This document shows, one piece after another, positions 10,252 to 19,597 of a stretch of 64,000 nt of DNA. The stretch spans positions 79,758 to 143,757 of the forward strand of contig JAQTXC010000001.1 in assembly GCA_028689015.1 (NCBI GenBank). Direction: 5' to 3'. A program made the position numbers and the translations under genes. Origin of the DNA: Dechloromonas sp. (GTDB taxonomy: Bacteria > Pseudomonadota > Gammaproteobacteria > Burkholderiales > Rhodocyclaceae). How positions within the stretch are numbered: position 1 is the first letter of the stretch; each line of letters begins with the position of its first letter. Under the pieces are notes generated by a model. That model did no database searches. It saw nothing but the letters and a program-made list of their open reading frames with translations, and had not been told where the DNA came from.

Positions 10252-11307
10252 CTATTTTTTCTGGATATACAGGGTGTCGCCAAGACAATAGGCTTGCTCG
10301 ATCAGGTCAGCGTGCTGCTGCAGATAGTGGTCGCCCGCTTGCCGGGGGCCGCTGCCAAAACTCCAGCAATAATCGTCGATCAGTATCCAGCCGCCGCTGC
10401 CTACCCAGGGGCTCCAGGCGGCGATATCGGCGCTCACCGCTTCAAGCGCATGATTCCCGTCAATGTGTAGCAAGGCAATTGTGCCGGTGGACTCTGTCCG
10501 GCTGAACGCCGTACCGGCACGATAGCTTTCTGCGCCCTGGCATGAGGTCGACCGCAACCAATCGAGATTGTCGAGGTTGAAGGCTTGGCGTATGGCTCGA
10601 AAGTAGTGATGGACGTCGTTATAGCGCCGATGTCGGGAGGCGGTGTTGACCAGCTTTGCAGAATCGCCCTGGTCGCCAGCTTCTTGATTCGACCAAGGGT
10701 CAATACAGAGCACATGGCCCAGATTCAATCTGCGGGCCAGATAGGCAAAGGCATAGGCACTACGTCCAAACAGGCTGCCGATTTCGACAATGTCACCCGC
10801 CGGACAACGGCCCATGAGTTCAACGATGGCCTCCAGTTTGGCAAGATCACTTTGCCCTGGGATGGTAAAGAAGCCCAGATGTAGACCGGATAGCGTGTCC
10901 AGAGCGTCGCTTCCCAGGCGGCTGACGGCGGTGGCCGGCATGACCGCAAGTTGTTTTTGTGCCCAACTGACGGCAAGGCGATAGCGGCTTAGATCTTGTT
11001 CGTAAGGCGAGGGTTGCAGTAACGATAAACTCAATTGTCCCTGTCGGATCAAATCGTCAAGACTGGCCCAGACCACCGGGTGCGGGCTGTAGAGGTGGGT
11101 AATCCGCTCGGTTGTGATCAGTGCGCGTAAGGCGTCGATAAAACCCCTGTCGGAGACGTAAGGCAAGTACAGAAAATGGTCATTGCCTCGATCTGAATGA
11201 GCGCAGGCGACCTCGATTCCCAAACTGTGGGCTTGGTGTTGCATTTGCCCAGCAGCATCGCCATCAAATGGAAAAATAAGGAGTTTGGGTGGGTTGACCG
11301 TGGTCAT
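10252..11307 (-). CDS. Class I SAM-dependent methyltransferase (Methyltransf_24-like)
   Basis: GDIVEIGSLFGRSAYAFAYLARRLNLGHVLCIDPW and LLHIDGNHALEAVSADIAAWSPWVGSGGWILIDDY. Confidence 0.7.
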   Translation of the reverse strand: MTTVNPPKLLIFPFDGDAAGQMQHQAHSLGIEVACAHSDRGNDHFLYLPYVSDRGFIDALRALITTERITHLYSPHPVVWASLDDLIRQGQLSLSLLQPSPYEQDLSRYRLAVSWAQKQLAVMPATAVSRLGSDALDTLSGLHLGFFTIPGQSDLAKLEAIVELMGRCPAGDIVEIGSLFGRSAYAFAYLARRLNLGHVLCIDPWSNQEAGDQGDSAKLVNTASRHRRYNDVHHYFRAIRQAFNLDNLDWLRSTSCQGAESYRAGTAFSRTESTGTIALLHIDGNHALEAVSADIAAWSPWVGSGGWILIDDYCWSFGSGPRQAGDHYLQQHADLIEQAYCLGDTLYIQKK

Positions 11308-12251
11308 CTCGGAAGTTTCCTGGAAATCTCGAATTGGGTGGGCCCTCGATATTCTTTGGCTGGCAAGCCTGTTTTCATCAGCAGCTCGGCAAAGTAAGGC
11401 TGCGGGTGTCGACAGAAGTCTTCGTAAGACACGTGCATTTTCCTTTCCGGGCTGAGCTTGGCCATCCCGCGTTCAATGGCGGCATTAATATACTCAACCT
11501 GTCCTATGGCTTGCTGCTCCGGAGAGGCGCTTTCTAGTAGTACTCGTTCTGGAATGTCGAATGAGTACCAAGTTTCAGTATTGCCAAACTGGCGCTGCCG
11601 AGCCTCGAGAATTGATGCCGCATTGCTAGCTGTATCCCGCTTGAGCTGAATGAACAGAGCTTTTTCGAAAATTGAATCAAGAAAGGGGATGTTGTAATTA
11701 AACAGCATGCCCTTGGCTGCGAAAGGCCGGTCAAAAACATCAATCAAGCCGTTGATTTCCGATTGCAAAGCCACGGTGTCAAAAGTGTCCCGCAGTTCGT
11801 CGTCTGACCAGATATCGCGTTCTGGGTCGGCCAGAAAGCGACGCCAGAAATACCAGAACTCATGAGGTGATAGGCTGCCCTTGGTTTTGCCGTTGTTTGA
11901 ATTGAAGTCGCCGTTGTTGACCAGATCGTTGAGTTCATCGCGAAAGTTGAAGCGGGGGTCGGTGAGTAGCAACTGGATTTTGGCGCCGATGATCGGGGCA
12001 CCATAAAAACGCGACAGTAGGTTGCTGGGGTAACCAAAAAGACCGCTTTGCGCCAGCCACTGCATGAACAGGGTTGTGCCGCTACGCAAGGGGCCCATCA
12101 CGAAAATAAGGGGATGCCGCATACCTTGTCCGAAATGCTCGGTCATCGCCTGTTGTTCCGCCACGCCGAGTCGGTTGTTGATGTCCTGCAGCAGTGTTTC
12201 CAGGGCGGCGTTGCGCGAGAAGTGGCTGGTACGTGTTCTAGCGGAGGTCAT
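11304..12251 (-). CDS. Sulfotransferase family protein
   Basis: PAPS-binding style N-terminus PLIFVMGPLRSGTTLFMQWLAQSGLFGYPSN; 4-bp overlap with the neighbouring methyltransferase gene. Confidence 0.8.
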   Translation of the reverse strand: MTSARTRTSHFSRNAALETLLQDINNRLGVAEQQAMTEHFGQGMRHPLIFVMGPLRSGTTLFMQWLAQSGLFGYPSNLLSRFYGAPIIGAKIQLLLTDPRFNFRDELNDLVNNGDFNSNNGKTKGSLSPHEFWYFWRRFLADPERDIWSDDELRDTFDTVALQSEINGLIDVFDRPFAAKGMLFNYNIPFLDSIFEKALFIQLKRDTASNAASILEARQRQFGNTETWYSFDIPERVLLESASPEQQAIGQVEYINAAIERGMAKLSPERKMHVSYEDFCRHPQPYFAELLMKTGLPAKEYRGPTQFEISRKLPR

Positions 12252-12927
12252 AGGCTCGTAAAAACCTCTGGCATTGGCTGGGGGTGTTGAACATGATCAG
12301 ATCAATGATTGAGAGCATTGGAACAAATGGTGCCGAGAATTGTGGGTAGCAGATGTCGTGCGGGGCAATGAACTCAAGCGCGATGCCGTGTGCCCGGAAT
12401 TGCTCGCGATCATAGAGCGCTGTGCCACCGGGTAGATTGACGTAGTGGGTCGCTTGCAGTGTCTGGCATAAATCCAAAATTTTCTGCGTGCCACGTTGTG
12501 TTGGGTCTTGCTCAATCTGCGATGAGGTTAACCATTCTGTTTCTATTCCGAGGTAGTCGGCCGTGCGAATCAGGCTGGTGCTTAGAAAGCGGGCGAGATT
12601 CGTTTCCTCGTTGGTCAGACATTGTTCAATGAGTGGAAATGCGCGACCAAAGCAGGGGGCCTTCCGGTAGTTTTGGTAGAGGGTGTCGAGCAGTTTTTTC
12701 GGAATGGGCAATCGTTCGTGTTCGTCAATGTGTCGATTTTGGCTGGCAGCTTTGACCGGTAGGGTGATACGTTGCGCTTGTTGGTGCCCCAGAATGACGT
12801 TGCGATTGATCCAGCCGCGGGTGATGTAATTGACGTCATCGAAAAAGACGAAATGGTCGACTGCCATCATCAGCTGAAAATAGCCGATATAGGGGAAAAA
12901 ATAGGGTTGCATCACCGCAAGTTTCAT
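12238..12927 (-). CDS. WbqC-like family protein
   Basis: MKLAVMQPYFFPYIGYFQLMMAVDHFVFFDDVNYITRGWINRNVI is the typical WbqC N-terminus. Confidence 0.9.
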   Translation of the reverse strand: MKLAVMQPYFFPYIGYFQLMMAVDHFVFFDDVNYITRGWINRNVILGHQQAQRITLPVKAASQNRHIDEHERLPIPKKLLDTLYQNYRKAPCFGRAFPLIEQCLTNEETNLARFLSTSLIRTADYLGIETEWLTSSQIEQDPTQRGTQKILDLCQTLQATHYVNLPGGTALYDREQFRAHGIALEFIAPHDICYPQFSAPFVPMLSIIDLIMFNTPSQCQRFLRAYDLR

Positions 12928-12949
12928 GGTGCCTGACTGTTCGCTTGGC

Positions 12950-14086
12950 TTAACGAGTCTTGTAAGCGGAAATGACAGCGGTGATGCGCATGATTTGCTC
13001 TGAATCCAGGTGAGGCGACAGCGGCAAGCAAATCACTTTCTGGGCGCGGTCACGGGCGTTTGGCAGGCGTTCTGGCATGGCTGACGGCAGGCCGCGGTAC
13101 ATCGGCAGGTCGCTGATCAGTGGGTAGAAATAACGTCGGCCGTGAAAGCCGGCGGCGCGCAGGTGCTCATAGAGTTGGTCGCGGGTCAGCGGGTAGTCGG
13201 CTTCGACCCAGATCGGGAAGTAGGCGGCATTGTCGAGGATGCCTGGCGCGGTTTGGCGAGGGTGGATGCCGGGAATGCCGTGCAGTGCGTCGCGATAGCA
13301 GTCGACCAGCGCCCGTCGGCGGTCGAGGACTGCGTCGATGTGTTTGAGTTGAAGCAGGCCGAAGGCGGCATTGAGTTCACTCATCTTGCCGTTGATGCCA
13401 GGGGCGACGACGGTGACTTCATCAGCAAAACCAAAATTTTTCAGGTAGTCGATGCGCTGTTTGGTACGAGCGTCCGGGCTGATGATGGCGCCGCCTTCAA
13501 AGGTGTTGAAAACTTTGGTGGCGTGAAAGCTCAGGATGGATAGGTCGCCGTGGCGCAGGATGCTGCCACCGGGGTCGCGGACGCCAAAGGCATGGGCTGC
13601 ATCGTAAATAACCTTGAGGCCGTAGGCGTCGGCAATCTGCTGAATGCGGTCGACGGCGCACGGGGTGCCATAACAATGGACTGGCAAGATGGCGGTGGTT
13701 GCCGGCGTGATGGCTTCTTCAATGCGGGCCGGGTCGAGATTGCAGGTTTCGGGATCGATATCGACAAAAACCGGTTTCAGGTTGTTCCAGAGCAGCGAGT
13801 GGGCGGTGGCGGCGAAGGTGTATGGGGTGGTGATGACTTCGCCGTTGATGCGCAGGGCCTGAAGCGCCGTCATCAGGGCTAGGGTGCCGTTGGCAAAAAG
13901 CGAGATGTGTTCGACGCCCAGGTGTTCGGCCAGTGCGCTTTCGAATTGCTGATGAAAGGGGCCGCCGTTGGTCAGTCGCCGGCTCTGCCAGATCGCCTCG
14001 AGGTAGGGCTGGAATTCTTCCAGGGGCGGTAGATAGGGCTCGGTGACGTAGATCGGCGGGTTTTGGGCGGGCGGTGACGTCGGCAT
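12950..14086 (-). CDS. DegT/DnrJ/EryC1/StrS family aminotransferase
   Basis: PYTFAATAHSLLWNNLKPVFVDIDPETCNLDP, PVHCYGTPCAVDRI, SFHATKVFNTFEGGAI. Start set at MPTSPPAQNPPIYVTEPYLPP. Confidence 0.92.
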   Translation of the reverse strand: MPTSPPAQNPPIYVTEPYLPPLEEFQPYLEAIWQSRRLTNGGPFHQQFESALAEHLGVEHISLFANGTLALMTALQALRINGEVITTPYTFAATAHSLLWNNLKPVFVDIDPETCNLDPARIEEAITPATTAILPVHCYGTPCAVDRIQQIADAYGLKVIYDAAHAFGVRDPGGSILRHGDLSILSFHATKVFNTFEGGAIISPDARTKQRIDYLKNFGFADEVTVVAPGINGKMSELNAAFGLLQLKHIDAVLDRRRALVDCYRDALHGIPGIHPRQTAPGILDNAAYFPIWVEADYPLTRDQLYEHLRAAGFHGRRYFYPLISDLPMYRGLPSAMPERLPNARDRAQKVICLPLSPHLDSEQIMRITAVISAYKTR

Positions 14087-14097
14087 GATCCGGTTAC

Positions 14098-15480
14098 TCA
14101 GGTCAGAATGCGGATGTCGATGCAGGTTTTGTACCAAGGGCTGCGCCGCTCGGCCAGATTCCAGCGCCATTCGCCCTCTTTGCGGCTATATAAACAGAAG
14201 GGAATGCCGAGGGCGCCGGCGAGATTGGCGCCTGCGGTGTCTACGGTCAGTAGTTTTTGCAGGTTTACGGTCAACGCGGCTGCCAGGTCAAAATTGCTGA
14301 GCCATGGGCTTGGGTCGGGCACTTGTTGTGTGGCCAGGGTGTGGCGCTCGTCGGGTGTGGCGGCATGTTGCAGGCTGATGGCCGGTCGGTCGGTTGCTTC
14401 GAGTTGGCAAAACAGGCGGTCGACTGTCGTTGACCGTAAGGCATCTTGCGGGTGCTGTGGGTTGCCACGCCAGATGAGGCCACAGCGCGGACGATGGGCT
14501 TGTTCGCTTAGCCAGTGCTCGACTTTGGCGTGTGCGGCGGCGCTGGGTTGCAGGTAGCCGTCACTGGCAGGGGGCGTCAACCAGCCACGGCGGAGCAGGT
14601 GCAGCGGCAGGCTGCCGATTGGGCAGGCGTAATCGACGGGGCTGCTTACTGTGTCAGTGCTGCTGCAGACGTGGATCGCCGGAAAACTGGCTTGCAGCAG
14701 CGCTTGTAGCGGCTTGGGTACAAGCAGCGTCAGTTGTCTGGCCTCGTCGATCAGTGCGGGCAGGTAGCGGGCAAACAGCAGGTTGTCGCCCAGTCCTTGC
14801 TCTGGCAGAACGACGAGATGCTTGCCGGCGAGTGACTGGCCTTGCCAGAGGGGGCGTCCGGGCAGGGTGCGGGGCTGCTCGTCATCCCGCCAGCGCGCTT
14901 CGTACAGCGGCCAGGCCTCGGCCCAGCGCTCGGCGCGCAGCAGGGCTAAGGCGGCGGCAAAGCGATGCAGGCGTTGCTGCGGGGCGAGGCGCATGGCTTG
15001 CTGGATGGCCGCGATACCGGCGTCGATCTGCCCGGCGGCAACCAGGGCTTGGCCGAGGTCGCACCAGGTGCTATCGGCGCGCGGATGGCGGCGGACGGTG
15101 TCGCGGTGAACGTGAATGGCTTCGGAAAAATGGCCCAGGCGATAGAGCAGGGCGCCCAGGTTATGCGCCCCGGCCAGGTGATCAGGGTGGCGGTTGAGTA
15201 GGTCGATATAGGCGGCAATGGCGTCGTGCGGTGCCTTGCAGTCGGCCAGCAGATTAGCCCGGCAGGTGAGTAGCGTGGGGTCGTTGGCGTCTTGTTCAAG
15301 GGCGTATTCGATGGCGACGCGGGCTTCATGGAAGCGCTGGCGTGCTTCAAGGGCCAGCGCCAGGCCCAGCAGATGGGCCGGATTCGTTGGGTCGGTCAGC
15401 AGTCGTTGATGAAAAAACTGCTCGGCGGCGCTGGTCTGGCCCGTTTGTAACAGGGCTTTGCCGGCCGGATCGATCAGCAT
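14098..15480 (-). CDS. TPR protein with C-terminal glycosyltransferase-like (GT9-like) region
   Basis: N-terminal TPR repeats (AAEQFFHQRLLTDPTNPAHLLGLALALEARQRFHEARVAIEYAL) and C-terminal TVDTAGANLAGALGIPFCLYSRKEGEWRWN. Confidence 0.8.
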   Translation of the reverse strand: MLIDPAGKALLQTGQTSAAEQFFHQRLLTDPTNPAHLLGLALALEARQRFHEARVAIEYALEQDANDPTLLTCRANLLADCKAPHDAIAAYIDLLNRHPDHLAGAHNLGALLYRLGHFSEAIHVHRDTVRRHPRADSTWCDLGQALVAAGQIDAGIAAIQQAMRLAPQQRLHRFAAALALLRAERWAEAWPLYEARWRDDEQPRTLPGRPLWQGQSLAGKHLVVLPEQGLGDNLLFARYLPALIDEARQLTLLVPKPLQALLQASFPAIHVCSSTDTVSSPVDYACPIGSLPLHLLRRGWLTPPASDGYLQPSAAAHAKVEHWLSEQAHRPRCGLIWRGNPQHPQDALRSTTVDRLFCQLEATDRPAISLQHAATPDERHTLATQQVPDPSPWLSNFDLAAALTVNLQKLLTVDTAGANLAGALGIPFCLYSRKEGEWRWNLAERRSPWYKTCIDIRILT

Positions 15481-16973
15481 GTTGCGCTGAGGGCGGTGAC
15501 GAGTTGCGTGAATTGCGCTTCCAGTTCCCGGGTCAGGCCGGCCTGATCGAGCAGGGGCGATGTCCGGAGATGCCCCCGTTGCTGGCGACGTTGTGCGTCC
15601 AGACCAGCCGGTTCACTCGCCCAATGGATGGCGGTCTGCACATAGGCTTGGGGGCTCTCGACGATGCCGGCCGGCAAATTTGCGGCGGCGAGAATTGCCG
15701 CTGCGGCACGTTCTGCTGGCAGGGTGCCGGCCAGGGTCAGGCAGGGCAAGCCTTGCCACAAGGCGTGCGCGGTGGTGACGGCGCCGGACAGGGGGAAGGG
15801 CTCAAGGGCAATGTCGATGGCTTCGCCCTGGCGAAAAAAGTCGCTGCGCGATTGTTGCGGCAACAGGTCGACCCGCGCGTTTGGCACGCCGTGGGCCGCC
15901 AGGTGTTGACGCCAGTGTTGGCCTTGGCTGTGCTCGGTGCCCGGCGCGTGTGGGCCGATCAAGCGTAGCCGGGCATTGGGTACGGCATCGAGGATTTGTC
16001 GCCAGCAGGTGAGTGTGGCCGGCGATACTTTTTGTACATTGTTTAGACTACCGAAGGTGACGTAGCCGTTTTGCAGACAAGGGGCCGGGCCGGGCTCGGG
16101 CAGATCAGGTGGCGGGGCGAAACAGGCAAAATGTGGCAGGCGGATGATGGGTTCGGTAGCCCATTGCTCGTTGCCCGGCGGGTCCATGATCGAATCGCTG
16201 AGTCGGCCGTCCAGTACACTCAGGCCACTGGTGCCGTTGTAGCCAAACCAGGTCAGTTGAATGGGGGCGGGACGGCGCGCCAAGGTCAGCAGGCGCGTCC
16301 CTTCGCTATGACCGGAGAGATCAATCAGGATGTCGATGCCGCGGCGCTGGATCAACTTGGCCAGCGCGGCATCGTCCAGGGTTCGGACCTCGTTCCAGTA
16401 ATCAAAGCGCGCTTTGATGCCGGCGGTCAACGCATCCGCCTGGCCGGAAAAGAAGGCGATCAGCTCGAATTGTTGCCGGTCGTGCTGTTCGAGCAGTGGC
16501 GCGAAGAAATCCATCAAGGCGTGCTGGCGAAAGTCGGCCGACAGATAGCCCAGGCGGATTTTTCCCCGGGGTTTTCGCAGGGCGGGGCGGGCAGAGGACA
16601 ATGGGTCGGCAAAGCGCTGGCCCCAGTCGCGGTAAGCGGCGAGTACGGTCGCTGGCGTGCTGCCACAGGCCTGGTGCAGATAGGCCAGGGCAGAGTACAG
16701 GCGCTGATCGTTGGGCGAACGGCGAATGGCCTCACTGATGGCCGCCCGCGCGGCCGGGGGGTCGCCCAGCTTGAGCCGGGCAATCGCCTCACCGAACCAG
16801 GCGTCGCCCAGGCGCGGGGCAATTTGTTGCGCGGCGAGGAAAGTCGCCAGGGCCTCGGCAGGGTCGTGAATTTTCAGGTAGAGAAAACCCACTTCGCACC
16901 ACAAGGCACCGTTCTGGGGGGCCTTGCTCAGGCGTTGCAGGCAGTCCGCCAGTTGTTCCAGCGGGTTCTTCAT
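15474..16973 (-). CDS. TPR / GT41 O-GlcNAc-transferase-like glycosyltransferase
   Basis: KIRLGYLSADFRQHALMDFFAPLLEQHDRQQFELIAF, IDILIDLSGHSEGTRLLTLARRPAPIQLTWFGYNGTSGL, VTFGSLNNVQKVSPATLTCW: characteristic SPINDLY/OGT C-terminal motifs. Confidence 0.88.
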   Translation of the reverse strand: MKNPLEQLADCLQRLSKAPQNGALWCEVGFLYLKIHDPAEALATFLAAQQIAPRLGDAWFGEAIARLKLGDPPAARAAISEAIRRSPNDQRLYSALAYLHQACGSTPATVLAAYRDWGQRFADPLSSARPALRKPRGKIRLGYLSADFRQHALMDFFAPLLEQHDRQQFELIAFFSGQADALTAGIKARFDYWNEVRTLDDAALAKLIQRRGIDILIDLSGHSEGTRLLTLARRPAPIQLTWFGYNGTSGLSVLDGRLSDSIMDPPGNEQWATEPIIRLPHFACFAPPPDLPEPGPAPCLQNGYVTFGSLNNVQKVSPATLTCWRQILDAVPNARLRLIGPHAPGTEHSQGQHWRQHLAAHGVPNARVDLLPQQSRSDFFRQGEAIDIALEPFPLSGAVTTAHALWQGLPCLTLAGTLPAERAAAAILAAANLPAGIVESPQAYVQTAIHWASEPAGLDAQRRQQRGHLRTSPLLDQAGLTRELEAQFTQLVTALSATC

Positions 16974-18778
16974 GTGGCGGGAGATTTGACGACCCGGTTC
17001 TTGCCGGTTTGCTTGGCGTTATACATGGCTTCATCGGACCGTTTGATAACGGTGGCCTGGGTGTCGTCTTCGGTCATCTGGGTGACGCCGGCACTGAAGG
17101 TGATAAGAATTTTTTCATTGCCACCCAGGAAAAAGCGCTTGGTCAGCTCGCGCTGCAACCGGGTCAGCACGGCGGCCGCATCGTCTAGGGGGGTTTCTGG
17201 CAGCAAGATGATGAATTCTTCGCCGCCGTAACGGGCGACCGTATCTTGCGGGCGCAGGGTTTCCCGGCAGACTTGGGCTAGGTGGATTAGCGCCTGGTCG
17301 CCCACATCGTGACCGTGGGCATCGTTCAATTTCTTGAAATTATCGATGTCAAGCAGGGCGACGCAGAGGACGGTGTCGTGGCGCTGGCTGCGCGCCATTT
17401 CCTTGTTGAACATGTCCTCCAGGCCGCGTCGGTTGAGGACGCCGGTCAATTGGTCATGGCGGACCAGGTTGCTGGTTGCTTCCAGTTCCTTTTCCAGTTG
17501 CTGGATGCGGGCTTCGGATTCTTGAACTTTTTGCTGGGTCGACCGCAACTCGTCACGCGCGTGCTCGGTGCTTAACTGGATGTTGCGCGTTTCCTTCATC
17601 ACTTCGGTGATGACGCTTTCCAATTCCGACAAATCATTGGCCGCGGTGATTTTTTCCGCGCATTCGCCTATCTTGCCGTGATAGTCCGAGGTCGCATCAG
17701 AAAACAACGCCAATTGGTCGATAAAACCGGCCAGCAAGTGCTTGATCGCATCGCGTGCATCACGCAGGCTGCTCTTCAGCTGGCTCTGCTTGAACAGGAC
17801 TTCCTTCAGTCGCCGTTCGGCATCGTCGATGGTCCGCTGCGACAAGGGTTTGTCGATGATGTCGCGCACTATGTCGATTTGGCCATTCAGCCAGACATCA
17901 TCGACGACCAGTTCATGCACGTTTTCAACCAGTAGACGCAGCAACTCCAGTAGGCTGCGCCGCAATTCGGCTTGGTCTTCGGTCAGTAGATCCAGCTTAT
18001 AAGCAAAGCGCTTGAGGCGTTCGAGAAAACCGCTTAGTGCCTCCGGGGCCTGGGCACGACGGACCTCATCGGCCAGTTGGCGGGCATCTGTGGCGAGGGC
18101 CGGGCTGTCCACCAATTGCGTGGCGACGGTTGCTTCTAGCGTGAATGCGAATAACTCGCGCAATTCGGGCAACAAGGCGCCACCCTCATCGACGCTCGCG
18201 GGTGGCGTAGAGGAGAGATCATGCGCTGCCGTATCGTCATCGCCTGCGGCTGATTCGTCCTCTGGCGTGGTCGTATCCACCGTTTTGCCGTTGCCCCAGG
18301 CGCGCAGCAAATTTTGCAGGCGCTTGAACAGGATTTCGGGATTGCTCGCGCTGTTGTTCAGGACATGATCGAGTGATTCACGCTTGCGGGCAGTGGTTAG
18401 CCCCGGGTGTTTGGCTTCGGCCTGGCGTAAAACATCGGCGATCAGGTCGCCCCAAGTCAGGCGCTGGCTATCGACCAGGCCACTGACAAAATCCGCGAGA
18501 TATTTCCGGTAATCGTCCCAACTACTGTTTTTGACGGCTTCGTCGAGCAGACGGGCCAGGCGCAACTGGTCCGGCGAGCTTTTGGGCAGTGCGGCGGCGA
18601 GGGAACGCAATTGTTTGTCGGGAAATTCAGCGGCTTCGGGCTTTTTGCTGCCTGGTCGAGTACCAGCAATCTCGTGGTATAGCGTCAGGTAATTGTCGGG
18701 TGTCGGCGGCGTGCGGCGTACCGCCAACTGTTTCAGCGTCTCGCGGGCGATCTCGAAAGGATTGGTCGGCGTGCTCAT
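16970..18778 (-). CDS. GGDEF domain diguanylate cyclase
   Basis: DQLTGVLNRRGLEDMFNKEMARSQRHDTVLCVALLDIDNFKKLNDAHGHDVGDQALIHLAQVCRETLRPQDTVARYGGEEFIILLP (GGEEF). Confidence 0.93.
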   Translation of the reverse strand: MSTPTNPFEIARETLKQLAVRRTPPTPDNYLTLYHEIAGTRPGSKKPEAAEFPDKQLRSLAAALPKSSPDQLRLARLLDEAVKNSSWDDYRKYLADFVSGLVDSQRLTWGDLIADVLRQAEAKHPGLTTARKRESLDHVLNNSASNPEILFKRLQNLLRAWGNGKTVDTTTPEDESAAGDDDTAAHDLSSTPPASVDEGGALLPELRELFAFTLEATVATQLVDSPALATDARQLADEVRRAQAPEALSGFLERLKRFAYKLDLLTEDQAELRRSLLELLRLLVENVHELVVDDVWLNGQIDIVRDIIDKPLSQRTIDDAERRLKEVLFKQSQLKSSLRDARDAIKHLLAGFIDQLALFSDATSDYHGKIGECAEKITAANDLSELESVITEVMKETRNIQLSTEHARDELRSTQQKVQESEARIQQLEKELEATSNLVRHDQLTGVLNRRGLEDMFNKEMARSQRHDTVLCVALLDIDNFKKLNDAHGHDVGDQALIHLAQVCRETLRPQDTVARYGGEEFIILLPETPLDDAAAVLTRLQRELTKRFFLGGNEKILITFSAGVTQMTEDDTQATVIKRSDEAMYNAKQTGKNRVVKSPAT

Positions 18779-18817
18779 GGCAATAATCGTTTATCAGTTA
18801 TAATCCGAGCCTCGCTG

Positions 18818-18891
18818 GCCCCCGTAGCATGAAGGTCGTGCAGTTGATTTGTAATCATCAGGTAGCGGTTCGATTCCGTTCGGGGGCACCA
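18818..18891 (+). tRNA. tRNA-Thr (anticodon TGT), somewhat atypical
   Basis: Acceptor GCCCCCG/CGGGGGC, D stem GCAT/GTGC with a short loop, anticodon arm GTTGA-TTTGTAA-TCATC (one T:T mismatch), T arm AGCGG-TTCGATT-CCGTT, encoded CCA. Confidence 0.8.
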
Positions 18892-18907
18892 GTAAAATCA
18901 AACACTT

Positions 18908-18935
18908 AAGCCATTCTTTGGAATGGCTTTTTTGT
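18908..18935 (+). terminator. Rho-independent terminator downstream of the tRNA
   Basis: AAGCCATTC-TTTG-GAATGGCTT followed by TTTTGTTTT. Confidence 0.8.
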
Positions 18936-19364
18936 TTTCTGGGTTCTGGGTACGCCATGTGTACGCGAATTTCATCAATGACTCCCGATCGATCTTGTTA
19001 CATGGCGTGTGATGATAGCGCCTTGCGCTACATCTGTTCATGGCTGTTCAAGCATTTAGTCATGCGGCGGTTACGTTTTTTCCGCAGCCGAGGTGCTCCG
19101 GCGTGTGAAAGTACGAAAACGTAGGGCGTGCCCAAGCTTTACGACGAGAGGCGGGGCACCAGCAGTTGGTTACAGTATTTCGAGTCATATGGAATGCGGC
19201 CACGACGACTGCCAACAGTAGAGGTGATAGCTGTTTAATTTGGCCGAATGCTAATTGCATGCTTCACTGAGCCCGGTAATCGATGGTAAAGTTCAATATG
19301 AGAGGGCAGGTCAATTCTTTGAATTTATTGGTGTGTCTGGCTTGGTTGCAGGGGGGCGGGAAGT

Positions 19365-19410
19365 CTTTTGTAATCATCAGGCGCTGGTTTGATTCCTGAT
19401 CGGGGCCACC
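19365..19410 (+). pseudogene. Degenerate partial tRNA-Thr copy (anticodon loop to acceptor end)
   Basis: TTTTGTAATCATCAGG...GGTTTGATTCC...CGGGGCCACC; shares the exact 15-mer TTTGTAATCATCAGG with the upstream tRNA plus GATTCC and GGGGcCACC. Confidence 0.65.
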
Positions 19411-19597
19411 CGTGTAACGCCAGTGAGTCATACTGCCCAGTTCGTCGACGGCTACTTTGGTATTTTCAAAGCATACCCGAGCATCGGCGTGATTATGTTT
19501 TTCGCCTCGGGTTTCTGCTAGGCGAGCCAAGCTCTTGTTCGTGCTAAGGTGATTATCACTTTGGTCGTAGCTGTAAGCGATAGGGAACAAATTTGTC

